Source: Rhizomys pruinosus
Lineage: Eukaryota > Chordata > Mammalia > Rodentia > Spalacidae
Assembly: GCA_009823505.1 (NCBI GenBank)
Contig: VZQC01005691.1
Coordinates: 1,358,149 to 1,422,148 of the forward strand
Direction of reading: 5' to 3'
Length of the DNA: 64,000 nucleotides
Made by a program: the position numbers and the translations under genes. Below are positions 12,026 through 22,112 of the stretch, piece after piece; position 1 is the stretch's first letter; every line of letters begins with the position of its first letter. The notes below the pieces were generated by a model. It was not told the DNA's origin. It ran no database searches and saw only the letters and a program-made list of their open reading frames with translations.

Positions 12026-12137
12026 CCACCACAAGAAGAGCCAGGAGAGACCACAGTCACCGCCATCAACACCAGCGCGGCCCGAAGATGCCGCCTCATC
12101 CTGGGGAACAAAGAAGGCACCGATTTGAGGTACATCC
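12026..12137 (-). pseudogene. Clec4f: Clec4f transmembrane exon remnant
   Basis: From the acceptor cccctgcag before 12137, the phase inherited from exon 1 gives FPRMRRHLRAALVLMAVTVV, the start of a signal anchor. The second half of the helix continues only in another frame. The exon is 112 nt, which is not compatible with the phase kept by the 117-nt Cd207 exon, so about two bases appear lost near 12040-12050. The donor is G|gtaag. Confidence 0.65.
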
Positions 12138-12489
12138 CTGCAGGGGAGAAGTCAGGGCCCGGGGTGAGAGGGTGCTGGAAAGGCTAGGACGGTCACTCTC
12201 TCCAGCACGGTCCCCAGGCCTGCCCACTGGGGATGAGAATAGCGGCCTCTGCAGAATTCACCAGGGCTCTCTAAGGGCAGGGAAGCACTACAGAGATCAG
12301 AAAGGCTGCAAGACCCCAGAACTCACAACAGCCACGGAGGCTGTGCTGGTGTCCAGGGCACAGACCTGGTGCAGAAGGGGTGGGCTGTGGAAGTGTGATT
12401 GTAGGGAAAGAATAAAGGGAAAGAGAGAAAGAAGGAAAGGGAGACCCAGACCTGGGATCCTAGTCTTGCTAACAAACCCTGACCCAATT

Positions 12490-12605
12490 CTGGTGTAACT
12501 ACATGTCTTTAATCCCAACAGTTTTTGAGGCCCACTCTACATAGCAAGTTCCAAACTAGCCAGACCTATATAGTAAGGCTCTGCCTCTCCCCCCCAAAAA
12601 TCAAA
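12490..12605 (+). repeat. Diverged B1-like SINE
   Basis: catgtctttaatcccaacag and agccagacctatatagtaag match B1 blocks. It lies in Clec4f intron 1. Confidence 0.6.
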
Positions 12606-13046
12606 TCAAATCCTGACCAAAGCAGAGGTCACAACCTCCTGGGGCCACACAGTTACAGTCCTGGACATCCCCCACCCAGCTTGGAAGGTTGTCATGGCTG
12701 TTCCCAGCTCTCTAGGGAGGGTGGTTAGGGACCAGGGTATATTCACTAATGGTGGTAGGGAGCAGGCTGAAGCCCCAGAGGCTACCAGGGCCAGGCAGTG
12801 TTCAGAGCTGGGGTTCAAAGCCAGGTCCTTCTGAACTCAAAGCACACCTTCTTTCTCCTGGCCTCAGTGGATGGGTCTGGAGATTTCCTACAGAGCCTGG
12901 GACACTCAAGGCTCTGGCCCTCTGCTGACTCCCATTCTCCCTTCCCCTGTGTACTGTGGGGCCAAGTCAAGGATGAGCTGAGTGTCTAACCCACCAAGGA
13001 GAGCCTCGGAGGGCAGAGGACAGGCAGGAGTCCCATGTGTCCTCAC

Positions 13047-13104
13047 CTCAGCCATGCAGGGAGACATACTGGTTGTCTGTGTTTCTGTCCACCTTCGCGT
13101 CCAT
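13047..13104 (-). pseudogene. Clec4f: Clec4f exon 1 remnant with premature stop
   Basis: The ATG at 13104-13102 opens MDAKVDRNTDNQYVSLHG, matching the conserved TDNQ-VSLH tail of CLEC4F. The next codon is TGA (13050-13048), just before a good G|gtgagg donor. The stop ends the reading frame after 18 residues. Confidence 0.8.
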
Positions 13105-13415
13105 CCTCCAGTGCTGCTCCTGTTCCTGGAACCCTAAGGAGTGTCCTGTGACCCAGCAGTAGGGGAGCAAAGCTGAGACAACCCTGATTTATGTCCCTCT
13201 GTGGAGGTCATGACCTGTGCAGCCTCCCTCCCTACTGACTCTTCAGAAACCCAGAGCCCCCAACCCCTCCCCTCAGGGTTCTTCTAGAAGCCCAGGAGCT
13301 CGGCACCACACCTCTCCTCTGCTCTTCTTCGCTCGGTGCCCACACACTAGCCTCTGCCATACAAGCATGAAACCCAAGGTCGAATCCCCAGCACCCAATT
13401 AAAAACCTGGGCACA

Positions 13416-13640
13416 GGGGCTGGAAAGATGACTCAGCGTCTACGGACACTTGCTCTTCTTCCAAGGGACCCTGGTTCCATTCCCAGCACCCACATGGCAG
13501 CTAACAACCATCCATAACTCCAGTTCCAGAGTGTCTGACATCCTAATCTAGCCTCTGCATGCATTGCATGCATGTGATGCACTTATACACATGCAGGCAA
13601 AACAATCATAAATATAAAATATAGATAATAAATTTAAAAA
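13416..13640 (+). repeat. B2 SINE upstream of Clec4f
   Basis: B2 head and a tail rich in ATAAAT, flanked by near-identical aaaaacctgggcac and aaaaaccttgggcac. Confidence 0.85.
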
Positions 13641-13796
13641 AAAAAACCTTGGGCACTGCAGCATGTGCCTGTCATCCCAGTGCTGGGGAAAGGACATAGG
13701 AAGGTCCTGAGAATGTTCTGGCAGCCAGACTAGCTGAGTCAGCGAGAGACCTGCCTCAAGAGAGAGCGGGGAAGACACCTGAAATCAAGCTCTGGC

Positions 13797-13838
<42 letters not shown>

Positions 13839-13945
13839 ACACACACACGGGGGGGGGGCAGAGACACAACACACATAGAGAAAAAGGAGCAAGAAAAGAG
13901 AAAAGAGGGAAGGAAAGAGGAAGGAAGGAAAAGAAAGCGACCTTG
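13641..13945. repeat. SINE fragment, (CA)n, then G/GA-rich tract
   Basis: A B4/B3-like fragment (gcatgtgcctgtcatcccag) is followed by (CA)n at 13799-13848, a G run, and GA-rich sequence to 13940. Confidence 0.8.
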
Positions 13946-14365
13946 TGGCTGGGCTGACCCTGCTCTTAGCCCCAGTCCCTCTGAAGTAGAAGGAGGTCGG
14001 GTAACCAACCATGAAGGAGGCAGAGAGGCTGCAGGAGAAACGCAGGGTGGGAGGAACTGGCCATGAGGGCTTCCCAGCCTACAGGACAGGACACGGCCTG
14101 AGGGGCTTTGTACTGGAGCTTTGTCCTGGCTCCTGGAGGGCAGAGTCCCTGCAAAGCAGACTCCACGTGCCCAGGGCCCCTCAGTTGTTCATAATGTGCT
14201 GCCTATCACCTGAGTCCATGTCAGTGATGTGATTTGGGTGGAGGATGGCGGCTGCCTCCAGAAAGACCACATGTGATTAGTGGATGGAACCTCCCCTCCC
14301 CACTCTCTCAGACATTCAGGTGGGGGAGAGGGGCTGCAAAGGGAACCACAGGACTCTTGAACCAG
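13946..14365. other. Intergenic, nothing recognised
   Basis: Unique-looking sequence between Clec4f and Cd207. No coding motif is seen on either strand. Confidence 0.4.
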
Positions 14366-14368
14366 GTA

Positions 14369-14590
14369 GGGCTCAGAATATAGCCTAGTTGCTAAAGGGC
14401 TTGCCTAGCATGCATGGGGCCCTGGGTTCCTTCCCAGGTATGGTGGTGCAGGCCTCTAATCACAGAACTAGAGATGGAGCAAAGAAGGACCAGAGGTTCA
14501 AAGTCATCCTCAGCTAAGTAGTCAAGGTGAGTCCAGCCTGTGCTACATGAGACCCCGCCTCCACGAAGCAAAAGGAGATACAGGAGAGGA
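14369..14590 (+). repeat. B4 SINE (ID head plus B1-like)
   Basis: gcctagcatgcatggggccc and tccttcccag form the ID part; aggttcaaagtcatcctcag forms the B1-like part. Confidence 0.8.
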
Positions 14591-15285
14591 CTCACCCAGG
14601 TAACTCAGACGCCGAGGCTCTGGTGCTGAGGCTCCTCTAGACCTCGCCCTGTGTCCTTCATGCTGTCCCTTCCAACAAACTCTAGTAGTCAGCCCAGTGT
14701 TTGCTTAAGCTCTGTGGGTCGCTCTATGGACCTCTCCCAGGTTGGCAGTTTGGGAAGACAGAAGAGTAAATCACCTGGCAATCTACTTTCACAGATACCT
14801 GAAGAGGGCTCATCGTGGGCACATCACTCAGTGGGGTCTGTGCTAACCTGGGAAGTCAGCACCAGAATGCAGGCAAACTTTTGCCATATAGCTGGTGTCT
14901 AAGAGCTGGCTGATGTCCTGAAAAAACCACAGGCTTGGTGTCAGAAGTGCTGTCAGGAAATAGCAAGCAGCCAGGAGAGGGACATGTTGGGAATAGAGGG
15001 AGTTGGAGAGGGAAATGGGTTTTTCAAAAAATATGAAAAATCATATTTTATTGTGTATGTGAATGAACTTCACTAGAATAAGAAAAATTCTGAAAGGAAA
15101 AAATAATAAATTTGAGGGCATGAATCAGACCATAATTTAAAAAGAAAATACCAAGCAGGTCCACCTCAATCCAAGTTCCATCAGCAGATCAGAGCTGAGC
15201 CAGTGACAGCTCCAGTTTCTCAGGACTAATTCAAAAGAAACTGCTGGTAAATCTTGCTGAAGGAGATCAGTACCCCTCCAGAGGA
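14591..15285. other. Intergenic, nothing recognised
   Basis: No gene or clear repeat. An AT-rich stretch lies at 15020-15160. Confidence 0.4.
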
Positions 15286-15289
15286 GCAG

Positions 15290-15445
15290 AGCCTCACATG
15301 GTGACACAAGTCTGTAATGTCAACACTCAGGAAGCTAAGACAGGAGATCACCAAGCTTGAGGGTAGCCTGAAATACAAAGTGAGTTCCAGGGCAGCCTGG
15401 GCTACAGAGTAAGACCCTAACTCAAAAAAAAAGAAAAGAAGTATT
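15290..15445 (+). repeat. B1 SINE, diverged
   Basis: Blocks tctgtaatgtcaacactcag and gagttccagggcagcctggg with an A-rich end. Confidence 0.75.
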
Positions 15446-15997
15446 GTTTTGTGTCTTCCTGCTGGTCACTCGGGCATGGAACTCTGCAGGATGCTGTCCC
15501 CATCCACTGACGGGGAACAGGACCAGACCAGTATTGCCACTGGCCAGCCGAGACACCCTCCAAAGGCCGATTCTGTCCCTCAGTCCCCTCCCCACACCTC
15601 TTCTGAGGTTTCTGATCCTGTGCACAGGGACTAAATTTGCTTTAACTTACAGAAGCCTGTCTCCACCTGGACCCCCACAGCCACTCTCACAGCGGCCAGT
15701 TATAGACTTCCAGGCACCTTGTCTCACCTCTATGTGGTATTTTCCTTAGTTCCTATGTCGCAGTCCCATATCTTTTTCATGAACCCTGGAGCCAGCCTCC
15801 CTCAGGCCCCTGAGCACAGAGGGGCTTCTACTCCACTGCTGCAGAGTCTTTCTGAAAGGGGCAGCAGGGTCTGCTGGGCTCAGAGGAGCCTGTGCCCACT
15901 CAGTGAGCAGTCCGCTCATGGTGGATCTGCAGGGTGAGGAGGGAATGGCCGCCTTCATCCAACTCATAATGCTGTGTGTGTGTGTGTGCGTGCGTGC

Positions 15998-16038
<41 letters not shown>

Positions 16039-17574
16039 CTGTGCAGGGAAGGATGAGCACATGCAAAGCCACTAGCTATTGTCCTTGACCTGTTGAAAGC
16101 TGAGCATTAAGAAAGCTTCCCATGGGGCACGCTTTTCCTGGGCCAGTCAGAAACCCTGCCCTGACCCCCAGGAGGGTCCCCCAATCCCCTCTCTATGGGG
16201 CTAGGAGCCACAGGCAGGCAGAGGAGAAAAGGCTCATCTTGGTTTCTATTTCCCCACAGCAGGGAGAGTCATGGTGGACCCAGCTCGGGAGCTTTTCCCT
16301 GAGGTCTGAGAAGCCGAGAGGACCTTGAAAGCAGAACTTTGCGAATCCCTTGCTCAACATAAGGGCAGTGTGCGGGCAGGAGAAGGGCGTGTTCCGCAGG
16401 CCGTGATCGGCAGGCATCTTTCCCATGCCCCTCTTCTCTGTCCTTTCCCCTCTGCCCAGCTCACTCCCACCCCAGCGTCCCAGCTCTTGTGCTTCCCCTA
16501 GGAACACCACGTGCAGGGAAGGAAGCCTGGAGCTTGCTCTGTCCTTGCTGAGAGGTTTCTCCACTCTCAGAGAAAAGCAAAGGGGCCTTTGCGCATTAGC
16601 ACAAAGGACATCATTTACACATTTGTTTTCCTGCAGCCAGCCCAGGTTCCCATGGGGCATGCTCCTGAAGATCTGACAGTTCCTTTCCTTTAGTGCTGTG
16701 TTTGTTTGTTTGTTTGTTTGTTTGTTCGCAGTACTAGGAAATGAACCCAGGGTGAACACTAAGCAAATTCTCTGCCACCAAACCAAACTTCCAGTTCCAG
16801 ACTGGTGAGTTCAGCAACTACAGACCACACCTTCGAACATTGTCCATGTCACTGCAAGACACCTCAGAGCTGGAAGGTGTCCCATGTAGTGGCTGAGTGC
16901 AACAGTTGACGAAAGGGGAAAGACCTAAGCAAGGAAACCACAGTGCCCAGAAGCTGAGTTTGTCTCCACAATCCCTTCCCTCACTCTCAGCCTAGTCCAT
17001 ATGACCAAGGCTGGACCCAGACCCAGGCCCGAGCTCCAGGGGTGATCACTAGCTTTAACCATATCACCCCTTGCCCTTACTTTCCTCACGGCTTCGGGGT
17101 CAGCATGTGGCCCAGTCCTGGGATTTGGTTAGAACAGTTGAAAAAGAGAAGTTCTTCCCTTCAAAGATGCAAGTTCATGAGTTCTCAGGGATGGGAAGAC
17201 TCACTCAGGGCTGTGAGTTCTGGACTGTGAGATTGTAGGACTCTTAGCTGCCTCAGCCCCTTGATATGTTCTGGCTCAATTTCCCCAAAGAAACGATCTG
17301 ATTCCCTGACTCATTTCTTCCCACCAGGAGCAATCACAGACCCCTGACTTGTCTCCTCTTCACCACAGTAGTCGATGAGGGATTACTTACCCTGAAAAGC
17401 ACATGACACATACACAGGACAGACGAAACTAAGGGACAGACTTACCAGTGTTATGGAGCCCACCATCACTGGGAAAAGACCACTGAGACTCCGTAAAACC
17501 CAATTAGTCAAGTTTTTGAGCTGGCCGAAAAAGAAACTACAGCCCTGGCCAAAAGGTGGAGGGAGCTTTCAAAG

Positions 17575-17605
<31 letters not shown>

Positions 17606-19070
17606 CACACACACAATTTCTTCATTCTTGTACAAGTTCCAGCTGTTGTGTATAACATCTCAGTTCCTCTTATGAGAAGATGCAGGTGAAATTTCAGAAG
17701 CCAGAGCAAGAAGTTATCAGGGACTAACATATTTCACAAGGGAAATGGTTCTTTTTGCAGTTAGAATTTCCTGAAGTTGTTTACCAGATTAAAGCTGCTG
17801 AAAGAGCAGATCTCTGACATCTTGTCAGCCCACCAGTAAGGCATGCTCATAGTCCAGGCAAGGAGGAAACCCCATGCTCTGTGGGGCCCCATGGAGTGAT
17901 GCTTAGGAGCACTGCCCCAACAAGACAGTGGGAGACAGGCGAGGTACTGCAGTGAGATGAGGGTGACACCTCGACCCAGGAAGAGCTTGGCCTGCTGAAG
18001 GGTCTCCCAGGCTATCAAGGAAGGGAAGCCCATGAAGTTGAAAACTGAATGAAAGGCAGCTGGTCTCATGGGGTACCTAGCCAGCTGGTCCCATGGGGTA
18101 CCTAGCCAGCTGGTCCCATGGGGTACCTAGCCAGCTGGGGAGGCTTCCAGCATGTGGGGCATAGCTGGGGAGAACAAGGACCTCGGAGTGAGACCTTTGG
18201 GGTCTTGGGAGACTCAAAGATGTCCTGGCCATAAACAAGCCTGCGCTCTCAGTTCTTACCCCCTTTGTGCCTGGAACACTATCTTGCTGGTCACACTCTA
18301 CTGGCCACAAGGTTTGAGGAGAGCATCTTTTCCTCAGAACCCAGCTTGCACTGGGCTGCTGTCTGCTGCCCCCTGTTGGTAGCCCTTGCCTGCGCTCCCT
18401 CCTCAGCCACCGGACTCACACCTATACACCTGGGAATCCAGTCTCTGTAAGGAGTGGAGAACTCTGTAAGGTTCCTCCCTGGGAAAAGAGCTAGAGAACA
18501 ATAAGCTGGCAGTCCAGGAAGTCTGGGAAGAGACCAGCAAGGCGGTGGCACTGTAAGCTTTGCTCTATTTAATTCACATAAAAACTGAAGAGAAATGTTG
18601 CTTATGCTTAGTGGCATTACCAGGGCCAGTCTTCCTCCCTATTCCTCTTTGTTTTTATTTTCCAACTGTATGCGCCCTAAGTGTACCTCACAATTTCAAC
18701 AGCCAGGAGTGAGAACATGCATTCAGTTGAAAGCCTTGACCCAAAAGGTATTTAAACAGGACAAGGAACTCCTCTGCACTCGACTCAATAGGAGAGGAAG
18801 TAGAAAGGAGGGGACAGATGCCCAGCCTGCCAAGGAAAGGGCTGAGCATGTGTGGTAGGAGACTACTGCACTGGGTTAGCTCACTCCAGAGAGAAAGGAA
18901 TTCAGTCTTTGGAAGAAGTTAAGTGATAGGGGCCACAGAACATGATGTGGAACAGAGATATTCCCACGGAATACAGCCAAGGCTCCTGCCAGCACCCTAA
19001 ACAGGCATCGGGGATGAACCATGAAAAACCCTGAGTAGCGATATGGAGAGAATCAACTTGTTGGACTGAA
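15446..19070. other. Intergenic region between the two lectin genes
   Basis: Contains (TG)n at 15971-16036, (TTTG)n at 16696-16726 next to an ID-like antisense fragment, a 25-bp tandem repeat (18060-18140) and an A-run plus (CA)n at 17575-17614. An open minus-strand stretch at 17761-18069 has no family motif I know. Otherwise nothing is identified. Confidence 0.45.
18060..18140. repeat. 25-bp tandem repeat, 3.2 units
   Basis: Units of ggtacctagccagctggtcc plus catgg repeat with almost no divergence. Confidence 0.9.
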
Positions 19071-19071
19071 G

Positions 19072-19225
19072 CATTTTTTTGTCGTTTTGAGACAGGGTTT
19101 CTCTGTAGCTACAGATAGCCTGGAACTCTCTGTGTAGGCCACACTGGCCTCAGTCTCACAGAGATCTGCCTGCCTCTGCCTCCCAAATGCTGGGATTAAA
19201 GGTGTGTACTACTACACCCGACATT
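19072..19225 (-). repeat. B1 SINE
   Basis: Antisense B1 from gagacagggtttctctgtag to ggtgtgtactactacacccg. Confidence 0.9.
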
Positions 19226-19227
19226 TT

Positions 19228-19445
19228 TTAAGCAGGATCTCATGTGTCCCAGGCTGGCCTCAGACTCACTATGTAGCAGAAGATGGTCTCGAACTTCTGA
19301 ATCTCCTACCTCCATCTCCACAGTGCTGAGATTACAGGCCAACCACCACACCTCTTTGATATGGTGCTGTAGACCAGACCCAGGCCTTTGTGGATCTGAT
19401 GCTAGACAAGCACTTTACCCACTGAGGTACATCTCCAGTTCTCTA
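19228..19445 (-). repeat. B4 SINE
   Basis: Antisense B1-like part (ctgagattacaggccaacca) followed by an ID-like part (actgaggtacatctccagtt). Confidence 0.75.
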
Positions 19446-19449
19446 GAGC

Positions 19450-20418
19450 AATTCTTCATTTTTTAGTTTAATTTCTGTGGATTTCATACAGAACACGTCG
19501 ATCAATCTTAATCCCCTTCACAGCCCCTTCCACACTGGCACCTTCCACAGCCTCTCCCCACTGGAATTCATACACTCTCTCATTTGCGCAAAGTCCCATT
19601 GCATCAAGTTAGCAACCCTAGATGTTCCTCAGTGCAAGTTCCTCCACCGAGGTCTCGTCACCCATCCAGAATCCCTTTAAGAAGATCAGCTCTTCCTCAC
19701 CCAGCAGTAATCAGCTGCCAATAGCTCTGCTAAGATCGGAACAGGCTGCACATTCCTTAGTACTCTGCTGGGTTTTGTCTGCTTAAGTTTGTATGGGTTC
19801 TGTGCATGCTGACACCACTGCTGTAGGATCATATGAACAGTGCCCCCAGAACAGTATGATTCATTTCCATGTGACCATGCACCTCCTCCCTGGCTCTTAC
19901 AATCTTCCCACCCCCTCTTCTGCAATGCTCCCTGAGCCCTGTGTGAGTGAAGTTTAATATAGAAGTCCTGTCCAAGGACCCACACTCTGAAGACTCCTAA
20001 TCTTCACCCTTTGGCCATTTGTGACATTTTATGTACCTGGCCCTCTGATGCATGAGGGAGCTTCATTAGTGAGAGATGAGAAATTCATTAGTGTCCTCTT
20101 CATCTCTTGTTCTATGTTGTGTGAGCCTTAGGTGTACAGGTTGAATGGTAGATGTGCCACTTACAGCTGGGCAATTCATAGACAATGTCCGTGTGAGACC
20201 AGTTGTGGTACACTGTAATAGTCTCCATCTGCTACAAAAGAAGCTTCTTTGGCCAGGTGGCGCACGCCTTTAATCCTAGCCCTCAGGAGGCAGAGGCAGG
20301 CAGATCTTTGTGAGTTCAAGGCCAGCCTGGTCTACAGAGTGAGTTCCAGGACAGCTGGGGCTACAGGGAGACCCTGTCTCGAAAAGACAAAAAAAAAAAA
20401 AAAANACAGGGAGACCCT

Positions 20419-20455
<37 letters not shown>

Positions 20456-21712
20456 TCTTTGGTGAGTGGTGATTGGAGTACTTAACTGTGAATGTAAGAG
20501 TAAATATTTTGTACTTAGTAAAAAATCACATTAGTCTAAGGATGTGACAGCCTTGGAGTTTTCTCAAAGATCTATGACCACTCCATCCATATGTATTTGA
20601 CTATGTTCATAATAACCCACATGAGTTTCCTCCCTTGAGTGGCTTTAAGTCCAGTTAGGTAGCTGTTGGTTCCTGCCCAAGATAAAAGTGCTACTACTGC
20701 CCCAATGCCATATGCTGTGATGGTCATTGATGTGGTTATTTGGTTCTAAACTGGTGTTACAACATCGATTGCTGTTCTCCATTAGCAGCTTGTGCTGTGC
20801 TCTCCAAAGCTATGAGTACTAGCCTGGAAGTGGTGTCCAGGTCAGTTCCAGCTCCATTGTACCAAATGTCATCTCCAAAGTAAGTCCTGATCTCAGCAAT
20901 AGGATCTTACCCTCAAGATCTGGGAGGTAATCAAGGGATATAGCAATAGCCTGTGTAATTTGGGGAGTCTCTTAGACTACCTTGCCCAACAACTTAAAGG
21001 AAGTTTTCTCCTGTCTGGTACTGTTTCTTGCTATGTAGCTTCAGCTATATACATGTACTCATGTAGCAATATTATATGTGTAATTTGTTATTAGGTTATT
21101 AGACTAATATTATTTCCTCTGTTTTTTTACACTAGCTGGGCATTATTTGTTTCTCTCCTCTCTATCTCTGTCTAACTCTCCCTCCATGTGTTCCCTCATT
21201 TAAAGTGTCCCCATTTCCCCATTTCTCCCTTGATAACACCAGTCTCCTATGGTCCCACCTCTCTTGAGCTCCTTCTTTCCCTTTATCCCCAAATTTCCTT
21301 GTATAGCCCTCCCTGTCCCTCCCATTTACATACCCCCATTTTATCCATTTCTCCCTTAGTAACACCTGTCTCCTACTGTTCTTCTCTCCCAGGTTCCCTC
21401 TTTCCCTTTACCTTCCTGGTTCCTTTCCACTTCCCTGGTTCCTGAAGTTACATCAGGGTGCATACTCACAGATAAGGATTTGGTGCTAGAATCTGCAAAT
21501 GAGCCAGAACATACATCGTTTGTTTTCCTGAGTCTGTGTTACTTCGCTTAGCAGAACAGTTTCTAGTTCCAGGCACTTACCGACAAATTTCATGATTTCC
21601 TCTTTTTTTACAGCTAAGTAGAACTCCATTGTGAAATGGACATTTTCATTGTCCACGCATCAGTTGAGGAATGCTTAGATTGTTCCATATCTTAACTATT
21701 GTAAAAAGACCA
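19450..21712 (-). mobile_element. L1 3' end, antisense (3' UTR plus ORF2 end)
   Basis: 21480-21712 read in reverse matches the L1 ORF2 C-terminal region (tagttaagatatggaacaat and caatggagttctacttagct). The pyrimidine-rich stretch 21180-21440, which contains an internal duplication, and sequence leftward to about 19450 resemble rodent L1 3' UTR. A B1 is inserted at 20251. The UTR assignment is less certain than the ORF2 end. Confidence 0.55.
20251..20450 (+). repeat. B1 SINE with an ambiguous base
   Basis: A near-consensus B1 with target duplication aagcttctttgg (20239-20250 and 20451-20462). Base 20405 is N, and the B1 tail text acagggagaccc is repeated after it, so the A-run is probably a join in the assembly. 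Confidence 0.9.
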
Positions 21713-22112
21713 GGGGCTGGAGAGATGGCCTAGTGGTTAAGAGCGCCGACCGCTCTTACAGAGGACCCGGGTTCGATCCCCAGCACCCACATGGCGGCCG
21801 AGAACCGTCTGAAACTCCAATTCCAGGAGAACTCCAGTTCCAGGGGAATCCGACACCCTCTTCTGACCTCCGTGGCATTGCACGACACGGGTGCACACTT
21901 GCAATGCAGACAGTACATTGATACACATACAGAAATAAATAAATGGGCCAGGGCGTGGTCGCGCACGCCTTAATCCTAGCACTTGGGAGGCAGAAGGCAC
22001 ACGGATCTCTGTGGAGTCTGAGGCCAGCCTGGTCTACAGATGAGTTCCCAGACAGCCAGAGCTACAGGGGAACCCTGTCGCAAAAAGAAAAAAAAAAAAA
22101 AAAAAGAAAAAG
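21713..22112 (+). repeat. B2 directly followed by B1
   Basis: A full B2 with the 17-bp internal duplication (21713-21944) runs straight into a B1 (21945-22112) that ends in an A-rich tail. They sit at the left edge of a sense L1. Confidence 0.9.

Larger units (their letters stand above)
3909..13104 (-). pseudogene. Clec4f: Clec4f (Kupffer cell receptor), disrupted six-exon gene
   Basis: In mouse and rat, Clec4f is a galactose/GalNAc-binding type II lectin of Kupffer cells with a very long coiled-coil neck (family knowledge). Six recognisable exons lie here in the order expected: 13047-13104, 12026-12137, 9742-10786, about 5578-5719, 4795-4913 and 4100-4250. Splice sites are mostly kept, but the frame is broken many times: TGA at 13050-13048, a net frameshift in the transmembrane exon, frameshifts near 10664, 10620, 10455, 10372, 9998 and 9811, TGA at 10398-10396, a frameshift near 5689, and Cys to Trp at 4132-4130. 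The first CTLD exon may also have lost its acceptor AG. No full-length lectin can be made from this sequence. Draft indel errors could explain one or two lesions, not all. Confidence 0.9.

Noticed and set aside
17761..18069. Open 102-codon minus-strand stretch as a membrane-protein exon
   Set aside because: Hydrophobic in parts, but no family motif, no convincing splice sites, and nothing similar in the neighbourhood.
21733..21790. tRNA-like A and B boxes (GGTTCGATCC) as a tRNA gene
   Set aside because: The same sequence opens every B2 SINE. No full cloverleaf with an acceptor stem forms.
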